From NCBI RefSeq assembly GCF_008254045.1, contig NZ_CP042425.1:7082163-7146162 (forward strand): DNA of 64,000 bases. The letters run 5' to 3'. Below, piece after piece: positions 57,182-64,000 of this stretch. Both the position numbers and the translations under genes were made by a program. The stretch's first letter is position 1. Every line of letters starts with the position of its first letter. Under the pieces are notes generated by a model, which searched no databases, was not told where the DNA came from, and was given only the letters and a program-made list of their open reading frames with translations. Source of the DNA: Limnoglobus roseus. Its GTDB lineage: Bacteria > Planctomycetota > Planctomycetia > Gemmatales > Gemmataceae.

Positions 57182-57672
57182 TCGGAATGGGTACACACGG
57201 GCCAACGACACAGAGGATGTTTAACCGCGGTCGCCGACTCTTCCCCGCCCTGGTCCGTTCAGACGGGGAACAATACCTCTAACGATGAGCCGACCTACTA
57301 TCCAACCAAAGCAGGAGAACATTGAACGGACTCATTCGCGTCCTCTCCGTCACGAGAGGGTCGCACATGGCCGAATCTTCACCACGAACAAGAAGGTGAT
57401 CGATCTAATCACGGGTTTATCGGATCGTGATCAGGCTGAAACCGAAACATGAGCGACATTGTCAACTCACGCTGAAAGACCTGGCAGCAGGGCCGGTATT
57501 CAAGCTGAGTCAATTTTCCTCGCGTGAGAAGTGCACAGAAAGTATCCTGGTTCCGTCCGGTGAGGAGATTCTTGATTCGAGTTTTTTCTCATGAGGCACA
57601 AACTCGGGACCGTACTCGTCGTTCCCGATTTGCGTTGTTGAACCGCCCTTTCCCTGTTTCAAGGAGTGTTTG
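57182..57672. other. 490-base intergenic region, no gene seen
   Basis: No frame with codon bias. Lower GC near 57300-57480. It must contain the promoter of the rhodanese gene, but no clear -35/-10 pair was found. Confidence 0.5.
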
Positions 57673-58074
57673 ATGCGTCACGCCATCGTACTGACTGCGG
57701 CCTTCGCGATCGTCGCCGGGTTCAGCCCCGTTCGGGCCGAGGAGCAGACCTTCCCGAACATTACGCACGACGAACTGACCAAGGCCATCAAGGACAAGAA
57801 GGTCACCTTGATCGACGTGAACGGGTCCGACTCGTACAAGCAGGGGCACATCCCGACCGCGCTCAACTACGACGAGATCGAAAAGGATCTCGCCAAGAAG
57901 CTGCCGGAAGACAAGGGCGCGCTGGTCGTGGCGTACTGTGGCAGCGAGAAGTGCACCGCGTACCGCACCGCCGCCGCCGCCGCGAAGAAGCTGGGCTACA
58001 CCAACGTCAAGCACTACGCCAAGGGGATCGCCGGGTGGAAAGCCTCGGGCGAGAAGGTCGATGCCGTAAAGTAA
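57673..58074 (+). CDS. Secreted rhodanese-like protein
   Basis: A 133-residue protein from ATG 57673, with AAGGAG six bases upstream. Signal peptide about 1-23 (SPVRAEE). The rhodanese domain shows VTLIDVNGSDSYKQGHIPTA, active-site loop AYCGSEKC with Cys as persulfide acceptor, and GIAGWKASGE. Sulfurtransferase or single-domain redox role in the periplasm. The next gene encodes a monohaem secreted protein, a possible partner. Confidence 0.9.
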   Translation: MRHAIVLTAAFAIVAGFSPVRAEEQTFPNITHDELTKAIKDKKVTLIDVNGSDSYKQGHIPTALNYDEIEKDLAKKLPEDKGALVVAYCGSEKCTAYRTAAAAAKKLGYTNVKHYAKGIAGWKASGEKVDAVK

Positions 58075-58227
58075 CACGGAGTCTGTCCGGGGTCGATCTC
58101 ACATCGATCCTTTGACTCGAACAGCCTCACGACCAGGCGGCCGAGACCCTATCGGCCGCCCGGTTCCGTTGTGACGGATGGTTCCCCCGGGTGGATGCAG
58201 ACGCGATCAAGTCCGAGGACGGCAAAG

Positions 58228-59505
58228 ATGCTCGAAAGAACCAAAAGCCCGGCGGCACATTGGGCCACCACGCTAGCAACCCTGTTGTTCGGAAGCATCC
58301 TGTGCACGGGCGTTCGCGCGGCGGAACCGATCGGGGTCAGTAACCCGGTCCACGGTTACGACGCCCCTCCCTCGCGGGACCGACTCGCGAAGCTGAAAGG
58401 GGAGGTCGAGGCGGGCCGTGTGACCCTGGACACCTCGGACGAACTGGCTCTGCTACGGAGTGTGTTGCGGTCTCTTGACGTGCCGGCCACGTCCCAGATG
58501 CTCGTGACCTCGGCCACGAGTTTCCAGAAGACGATCATCTCGCCGAAACGACCCCGGGCGCTCTACTTCAACGACGACACCTACGTCGGCTTTGTGCCGG
58601 GCGGGCAGATCGAAGTGATCTCAATCGACCCGGACCGGGGCGGGATGTTTTACATCTTCAACCGCCTGGAACGGGGGAAAGTGCCGCGGATTCGCCGGAG
58701 CGAGAACTGTCTGACCTGCCACGCGACCGCGAAGATGGAAGAGATCCCCCAGTTGGTGATCGAATCGGTGGTACCGGGCATCACGGGGGGCGGGGAGATG
58801 GCGTTCCGTCGGGACCAGCACGGGCACGGCGTACCGCTCGAGGACCGCTTCGGCGGATGGTTAGTCACCGGAGGCCCCGACGTTCTCAAGCACCGAGGAA
58901 ACGTCCTCGTCGAGTGGAAGAAAGGGCAGGCCGTCGAGCGGCCCATCAAGCCGGGCGAACTTTACGATCCCGCTCGGTTCCCCCTGCCGACAAGCGACCT
59001 CTTGCCGCACCTGCTCCACGAGCACCAGATCGGATTCGTCAATCAGGCCGTCGCCGCGAGCTACCGCACGCGCGTCTTGCTCCATGAGAACGCGGGCAAG
59101 GCCGAGGCCGTCTCGGCCGAGTTGGAAAAGCTGGCCCGTGAACTGGTTCGCTACCTGCTGTTCGCCGACGAGGTTCCGCTTCCCAAAGGCGGCGTTGAGG
59201 GGTCGAAAGAATTCAAAGCCGACTTCCTGGCCAAGCGGCGGATTGCGTCCAACGGCTACTCGTTGCGTGACCTGGACCTGAAGACGCGGCTGATGCGATT
59301 CCGATGCTCATACATGATCGAGTCGTCCGCGTTCGCGGGACTGCCCGAGCCACTCCGTTATCACGTGGATCGTGAACTGGCCCGAGCCCTCGGCCCCGAG
59401 TCGGGAGGTAAGGAATATGCCTACCTCCCGGCCGATGAGAAGCGCGTGATTCGGGAGGTACTGGCGGAGACCGTCCTAAATAGCTCCCGCCCACAGCAGA
59501 AGTAA
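58228..59505 (+). CDS. Secreted protein with one CxxCH haem motif
   Basis: About 425 residues from ATG 58228. Signal peptide about 1-33 (CTGVRA-AE). A single c-type haem motif CLTCH lies near residue 160, after KVPRIRRSEN. Several His residues downstream (HGHGVPL, LLPHLLHEHQIG) could serve as distal ligands. The family is common and uncharacterised in planctomycetes. The start choice rests on the signal peptide; GAGG lies nine bases upstream. Likely periplasmic electron carrier or enzyme. Confidence 0.7.
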   Translation: MLERTKSPAAHWATTLATLLFGSILCTGVRAAEPIGVSNPVHGYDAPPSRDRLAKLKGEVEAGRVTLDTSDELALLRSVLRSLDVPATSQMLVTSATSFQKTIISPKRPRALYFNDDTYVGFVPGGQIEVISIDPDRGGMFYIFNRLERGKVPRIRRSENCLTCHATAKMEEIPQLVIESVVPGITGGGEMAFRRDQHGHGVPLEDRFGGWLVTGGPDVLKHRGNVLVEWKKGQAVERPIKPGELYDPARFPLPTSDLLPHLLHEHQIGFVNQAVAASYRTRVLLHENAGKAEAVSAELEKLARELVRYLLFADEVPLPKGGVEGSKEFKADFLAKRRIASNGYSLRDLDLKTRLMRFRCSYMIESSAFAGLPEPLRYHVDRELARALGPESGGKEYAYLPADEKRVIREVLAETVLNSSRPQQK

Positions 59506-59655
59506 CCCTTAGATACAAGGTGTTTTTCCGTACACGACTGATTGGACTCGGAAATGGGTGCGGGTGGCGAACCCGTCGAACGTCAGGTCCAGTAACTCGT
59601 CCTTGAGCTGGCGGCCGGTGCGAAGGAGTGGTTCCATCAATCGCCGGACACGGCC

Positions 59656-59883
59656 ATGGCCCTCGCCCGGCGACTCAGCGAACTCCGCCAGGGCTGTTCC
59701 GTTCTGTTGTTGTCCGAGCACAGGCAGTTGCAGGAAGGGCAGCGGAACTGGCTGCACAAGGAGTATTTGAGGTGGGCCGACGAGATCGACAAGGCCGTGC
59801 GCGAACTTGAGTCCGGCGGCAACCCGAGCGACACACGCTCGCGAATCGACGGGCAGATGCGAGAGCTACTGATTCGGAGTTAA
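59656..59883 (+). CDS. Small hypothetical helical protein
   Basis: 75 residues, mostly charged helices (LARRLSELRQGCSVLLLSEH, RWADEIDKAVRELESGG). The frame is open back to 59596 with protein-like sequence (LELAAGAKEWFHQSPD) but has no start there, so the 5' end may be lost. Its TAA stop lies exactly at the TA target of the IS630 element; without the insertion the stop would be TAG. Confidence 0.45.
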   Translation: MALARRLSELRQGCSVLLLSEHRQLQEGQRNWLHKEYLRWADEIDKAVRELESGGNPSDTRSRIDGQMRELLIRS

Positions 59884-60968
59884 GCAACGCTATTACCTGA
59901 TGCCCTCGATCCCTACGTTTCCAGGATGAGGAGCAAAGGAACTGCCCAGGAACTGGAAGCTCGCCGCCGGTTAGCGGTGGCGAAGTGCGTCGAGGGTTGG
60001 ACGCAGGTCGAGGTGGCCGCCTTCCTGGACGTCCACCCGGTCACGGTGGCCAAGTGGATGGCCCGCCACCGCCGCGACGGCGACGCCGGACTGACGGCCA
60101 AGCCGACGCCGGGTCGGCCGCGGTTCTTGACACCCGCCCAGGAGCGGCAGGTGCTCCGGTGGCTGGACCAGAAGCCGACGGCCCACGGGTTCCGGACCGA
60201 TCTGTGGACGTCCCGACGGGTGGCCGACCTCATCCGCCGGAAGCTCGGCGTGGCCTTCCACCCGGACTACCTGCGGGCGTGGATGCGGGGCCGCGGGTAC
60301 AGCCCCCAGAAGCCGCGGCGGCGGGCCAAGCAGAAGGACCAGCCGGCCATCGACGGGTGGGTGAAGAACGACTGGCCGCGGATCGAAAAAAGCGTCCGCG
60401 CGGCGGGCGCACCTCGTCCCGATCGACGAGACGGGGCTGTTCCTCAACCCGCTGGTGAAGCGGTCGTGGGCCAAGGTCGGTAAGACGCCCGTCCTGGCCG
60501 CCGACGGCGGTCACCGGGACAAGGTGTCGGCCATCGGGGCGGTCACCGTGTCGCCGACCGGCCGGCGGCTCGGGTTCTATTTCGCGACCGAGCCGGGCGG
60601 GTTCTTCACCGCCGACAAGGTGGTCGGGTTCCTCCGGGATGTGCTCCGGCACCTGCGGGGGAACGTGGTCGTCGTGTGGGACCGGGGGAGCAACCACCGC
60701 GGGCCGGTGGTGCGGGACTTCCTCGCCCGGAACCGGCGGCTGCGGCTGGAGATGTTGCCGCCGTGGGCCCCGGAACTCAACCCGGTGGAGGCCGTGTGGT
60801 CGTGGCTGAAGTACGGCGAGCTGGCTAACTTCGTGCCCGACGACACCGACCACCTGGACGACGAGGTGCTCGAACGGCTGATCGAGTTGAAGTTCGACCC
60901 CGGGCTGCTGCGAGCACTGTGGGAGCGATCGGAACTGCCGTTCCCAAGGTTCAATCAATAGCCTTCGT
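59883..60968. mobile_element. IS630-family element
   Basis: Imperfect ends AGCAACGCTATT (left) and ACGAAGGCTATT (right, reverse complement; three mismatches), with TA on each side (59881-59882 and 60969-60970), the IS630 target. About 1086 bp with one frameshifted transposase. Confidence 0.65.
59926..60961 (+). CDS. IS630-family transposase, two overlapping frames
   Basis: OrfA (59926-60483) has a homeodomain-like helix-turn-helix (LAVAKCVEGWTQVEVAAFLD, VHPVTVAKWMARHRR) and a winged-helix region. OrfB (open before the listed start at 60455) carries Asp in LVPIDETGLF, Asp in VVVWDRGSNHRG and Glu in PELNPVEAVWSWLKY. The frames meet at A6 (ATCGAAAAAAGCG, about 60387), consistent with programmed frameshifting, usual for IS630 members. 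Confidence 0.88.
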
Positions 60969-61664
60969 TAGCCTCGGAATCAGTAGAGAGGTCGTTCAGC
61001 TCACGGGCATCTTCGTCAACGGGAACTCGTTCTACGCGAAAGATGCATACCGAGGTCGCGAAGGGCGACGCTGAAGGCGGCAGCCGGGTCCCGCCAATGT
61101 AAGTGACCGTCGCCATGACCCCAGGCGGTCGGCGAAAAGGCCGAGGTGCTTGCCGATCTGGGTCAAGGCCTCAACCTTGGACCCCAGCTACATTCGCGGG
61201 GTGCGGACGGGGTCGACCCGCTCGTCTCGATAGATCCGAGTGCGCGTTGACAGCATCAATCCCTTGCGGGACCTTGGGCCTGCCAGCGGTGTGGAACAGC
61301 TTCCTCGGGTCGGCGAACGCGATGCGGGCCAGTTCACGAAAAGCGGCGTCGGCCGACACCCGTGACCGGTCCCGTCGCTATTCTATCTCGCATTCAACGC
61401 GGGTGGCCAAGACCGGCCGATGGAGCAGGCCGGAGGGCAGCGTCGGCCGACGACTTCGGGTACACGCGGCGGTATGCGGCCGTGGCGTTCAGCTTCGGGC
61501 CGGCCAAATACTCGGCGACGAACAGCCGCTAGCGGGCGTTCACCGCGGTCGCCCGAGAATGTCAGATGATGACAGCAATTGGCGGCCGGGTGAAGTCCGA
61601 AACCTCAGTATTCTTAGCCGCGGCCAACGTGCGGCCCACGAGCAGGACCGTCGGAGACGGAGAT
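60969..61664. other. About 700 bases without a recognisable gene
   Basis: Frames here are short and lack codon bias; some pieces look like decayed transposase sequence but no motif is firm. Confidence 0.4.
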
Positions 61665-61793
61665 CAGGGACGGCAGGGACGGCGACAGGGACAGCAATTT
61701 TCGGCTACCGTCCCTGCCAAGGGGATTCCAAAAATGCTCATTTCCAAACCGTTCTGTCATCGAATGTACTTGCAGGGACGGCAGGGACGGCGA
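61665..61793 (+). repeat. CAGGGACGG repeat cluster with inverted copy
   Basis: Direct copies CAGGGACGG at 61665 and 61674, and two more in 61772-61793. GGCAGGGACGG has an exact inverted partner CCGTCCCTGCC at 61709-61719, able to form an 11-bp stem. The GGGAC core recalls the clusters at 945-969 and 31583-31667. Located about 220-350 bases from the right att copy. Confidence 0.6.
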
Positions 61794-61854
61794 TTTCTCC
61801 TCTTTAAAGTGTTGAGAGTTAAGAGATAGGAGAGAGCACGAACGAAGGAGTAAC

Positions 61855-62013
61855 ATGACTCTCCTCCCTTCCCCAATTGTTACTGCACCAATTGCAGTAA
61901 TGACGGCATATGCTTGGTTGTTGATGACAGTGTTGCAAGGGATGCAAAAGGTCGATAAAGTGATGGAAGCCTTAAAAGCTAGGCTTTTCTGTCCAGAAGT
62001 TGTCGGGGAATAA
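61855..62013 (+). CDS. 52-residue single-pass membrane protein beside att
   Basis: ATG 61855 is preceded by GAAGGAG four bases upstream, the strongest Shine-Dalgarno in this region. Residues about 8-30 are hydrophobic (IVTAPIAVMTAYAWLLMTVL), then a basic helix (KVDKVMEALKARLF). GC is lower than the surroundings. The stop ends two bases before the right att repeat. Size and layout would suit a small toxin, holin-like or regulatory peptide; no homologue recognised. Confidence 0.5.
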   Translation: MTLLPSPIVTAPIAVMTAYAWLLMTVLQGMQKVDKVMEALKARLFCPEVVGE

Positions 62014-62015
62014 CA

Positions 62016-62071
62016 GTTTCATAAGCGATGGGTCGCCGGTTCAAACCCGGCCTCCGCTACTCAAAGAACCC
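62016..62071 (+). repeat. att repeat, right copy: tRNA-Met(CAT) 3' half
   Basis: Identical over 56 bases to 31393-31448. The upstream base pairs that would complete the anticodon stem are absent here (AACAG instead of ATCGT), so recombination occurred at the anticodon loop. Neither copy in the window is a complete tRNA; an intact gene must lie elsewhere if this codon is to be read. Confidence 0.85.
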
Positions 62072-62094
62072 ACGGTGAAAGCCGTGGGTTCTTT
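62063..62094 (+). terminator. Intrinsic terminator behind the right att copy
   Basis: A perfect 13-bp stem (AAAGAACCCACGG with CCGTGGGTTCTTT) and a 6-nt loop, followed by CGTTTC. It fits as the original terminator of the tRNA-Met gene. Confidence 0.75.
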
Positions 62095-62276
62095 CGTTTC
62101 TCCTTGTTTCTTAGGCAATTTCGCACGTCTTAAGCAATCCAATTACTCTGGCAGTTGTCATTAGGTGTCATCGGAAGTCAGCCGATGTCAGTGGATTTAT
62201 CCACCAATTGTCCACCAGCTCCCCGGTATCATCCACCATGCGGGGCAATTCTTCACCACCACCGAAGTCTACCCTC

Positions 62277-62654
62277 ATGAACTTGACCCGCATCGAAACC
62301 GAAATCCTGCACCTGCACAACTCCGTGAACGTCCGTCCGACCGTGGACGCCGCCCGCAAGATCGGCGAGCTACTGCTTGAAGTGAAAGCATATCTCGACC
62401 ACGGGCAGTATCTCCCGTGGGTGCGGAAGTTGGGACTCTCTCGGCAGTTCGCACAGGCATACACTCAAGTCGCCAAGGCCCACCCCGTAAATGACCAGAG
62501 TTCTGGTCATTTGAGTATTGACGGCCTGTTGAAGCGAATCAGGCAAGGCCGTCGTGCAGAACGGCGTGAGCGGACAGACCAACTCACCGAGGACAACGAC
62601 AACGCCACCGAGGAAGGCATCGTGCTAGGCGACTCGTTGAAGTGGCTACCCTAG
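62277..62654 (+). pseudogene. DUF3102 protein fused to DNA methyltransferase, truncated
   Basis: 125 residues from ATG 62277. Residues 1-70 match the DUF3102 pattern (ARKIGELLLEVKAYLDHGQY, LPWVRKLGLSRQFAQAYTQV). The last residues EGIVLGDSLKWLP match the opening of N6-adenine/N4-cytosine methyltransferase domains, which normally continue with a DPPY motif; here a TAG ends the frame. Full-length DUF3102-methyltransferase fusions occur in phages and mobile elements. Truncated, probably inactive. Confidence 0.6.
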
Positions 62655-62723
62655 ACTTTCCATGCCGCGACAGGCCGTCACGCGCACATCAGGAAGATGC
62701 ACGTCGCAGAACGTGCCAGTGTA

Positions 62724-63961
62724 TATAGTGGACCCCATTTGCGAGACCAAAAACCGACGAATTTAAGCTACTCCTTCGCCGGCTCTTTTGACCGTCCGGC
62801 CCGGTACACCTCGGCCGGGGTCTTGTACCCCAGTGACTGGTGCAAGCGGGCCTCGTTGTAGAAGGTGAAGTACGCCTTCAACCCCCGCTCCAACTCGGTC
62901 ACCGTCTCGTATCCCCGCAGGAACACGTCCTCGTACTTCACCGTCCGCCACAGCCGCTCGACGAACACGTTGTCCAGGCACCGCCCCCGGCCGTCCATGC
63001 TCACCCGCGCCCCGGCCGCCTCCACCCGCTCGACCCACGCCCCGGCCGTGAACTGCACCCCTTGATCGGTGTTGAACACCTCCGGGGTGCCGGCCGCCAA
63101 CGCCTCGTCCAGCATGTCCCGGCAGAACGCCCCGTCGAGCGTGTTCGACAACCGCCAGGCCACCACGTACCGGCTGTACCAGTCGATGGTGGCGGCCAAG
63201 TACATGAACCCGCCGGGCAGCGGCAGGTATGTAATGTCGGCACTCCACACCTGCCCGACGCGGTCGATCGGCACGCCGCGGAGGAGGTACGGGTACACCG
63301 GGTGGCCCCGCCCGGCCGACAGCTTCGGCTTCGGGTGGATGGCTTCCAGGCCCATGACCCGGAGCAACCGCTGGACCCGCTTGCGGTTCGCCGGGTGGCC
63401 GTTGCGGGCCAGCCACCGGGCGATCCGCCGGCTGCCGTAGAACGGGCAGGCCGTGTACTGCTCGTCGATCCGCCGCATGAGGGCCAGGTTGTCGGCCGAC
63501 TCCTCGGCCGGCCCCCGGTAGTACGTGGCCCGGCCGAGCCCGACCAGTTGGCACTGCCGACGGACGCTCAGGTCGGCGTGCCCGGGGTCGATCAGCGGCC
63601 GCAGGTCGTCAACCGAACGTCGCAGCTTTTTTTTTCACCCAGTCGAGCTCGACCTTGAGCCGGCCGATCTGCTCGTACAGCGCGGGTGTCTGGTCGTCGC
63701 CGGGGGCGACCGCCTTCGCTCCGGCGGCGAACACGGCCTCGGCCCCGGCCAGGAGTTGCTTCTTCCACCCGTGGATGAGGGTCGGGTGGACGCCGAAGTG
63801 GGCGGCCAACTCGTTGACCGTCTTGTCGCCCTTCACCGCGGCCAGAGCGACCTGGGCTTTGAACGCCGCCGTGTGGGTCTTCCGCTTCGCCGTCATCAGG
63901 ACCACCTCCGAGGGCCGCCAGAGTAGCTTACCTGGCGGTCTCAGTTTCGGGGTCCACTATA
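62724..63961. mobile_element. IS3-family element (1238 bp), complete
   Basis: Ends TATAGTGGACCCC (62724-62736) and its exact reverse complement (63949-63961). GTA flanks both sides (62721-62723 and 63962-63964), a 3-bp target duplication as expected for IS3. Confidence 0.9.
62768..63896 (-). CDS. IS3-family transposase, OrfA/OrfB
   Basis: OrfA starts at 63896 (MTAKRKTHTAAFKAQVALAA) with a helix-turn-helix (LAAHFGVHPTLIHGWKKQLL). An A9 run on the coding strand (63627-63635) allows a -1 slip into OrfB. OrfB has the HTH_21 region (TACPFYGSRRIARWLARNGH) and the rve core: Asp in VWSADITYLP, Asp in FNTDQGVQFT and Glu in NVFVERLWRTVKYE. It ends at 62768. All catalytic residues are intact. Confidence 0.93.
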
Positions 63962-64000
63962 GTACCCAGTCACGCATAACTGGTTTAACGGCAAATAAAG

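Noticed and set aside
61566..61829. Frame reading GRQGRR repeats
   Set aside because: Produced by the GGGACGG repeat cluster; no ribosome site or protein-like composition.

Overview
The window is high-GC DNA from a planctomycete, most likely family Gemmataceae. The evidence is a set of lineage-typical families: a DUF1501 / PSCyt1-DUF1549-DUF1553 pair, a DUF1559 prepilin-like protein, giant secreted proteins opening with an 'LEDRxxPA' motif and ending in FG-GAP repeats, a Gemmata-type 'ASDRKLRLF' protein, and a dense set of insertion sequences (IS66, IS5, IS630, IS3, IS110, plus remnants of IS1, IS4, IS701, ISAs1 and IS5).

Region A (1-9117) reads as an integrated satellite-like element. In order it has a tyrosine integrase cut by the window edge, repeats, a hypothetical protein, a DUF1580-like helix-turn-helix protein, a Toprim (DUF3854-like) plus P-loop NTPase primase/helicase, and a phage terminase small subunit (TerS). 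It ends at a 3' fragment of tRNA-Arg(ACG), with the N-terminus of a second integrase just beyond. No capsid, portal or large terminase is present. An IS66 transposon carrying a DUF6891-like passenger gene sits between terS and the tRNA fragment, with perfect ends and an 8-bp target duplication.

Region B (9.1-10.2 kb) is a scar of fragments: integrase N-terminus, nadV, and a zinc-ribbon protein. Region C (10.2-17.6 kb) is a minus-strand block: small repeat protein, OmpR-type response regulator, histidine kinase, esterase, cytochrome-like PSCyt1/DUF1549/DUF1553 protein and DUF1501 protein. Region D (17.7-31.0 kb) mixes accessory metabolism and IS debris: a TetR/O-methyltransferase divergent pair, an unusual double-module FAD oxidoreductase, a LOG-family protein, IS110, IS701/IS1 fragments, and a hydrolase-SASA fusion.

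Region E (31.4-62.1 kb) is bounded by a perfect 56-bp direct repeat that is the 3' half of an elongator tRNA-Met(CAT) gene plus the start of its terminator. Its left part has iteron-like repeats, a helix-turn-helix protein, a second terS paralogue and a truncated Avs/STAND-like defence gene ended by an IS4-family remnant. The middle holds cell-surface genes: a 2554-residue choice-of-anchor-M/Ig-like/FG-GAP protein with its prepilin-like partner, a 686-residue secreted protein split by an IS5 element (TA duplication, reading frame fully restorable), an ArsR regulator and a 3088-residue Calx-beta/FG-GAP protein. The right part has a rhodanese, a monohaem secreted protein, an IS630 element and a 52-residue membrane protein touching the att repeat. 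Beyond it lie a truncated DUF3102-methyltransferase fragment and a complete IS3 element.

The most interesting signal is two TerS-bearing, tRNA-anchored elements without virion genes, one with a defence gene directly behind terS. This resembles phage-inducible chromosomal islands of other phyla and would be a planctomycete satellite family if confirmed.
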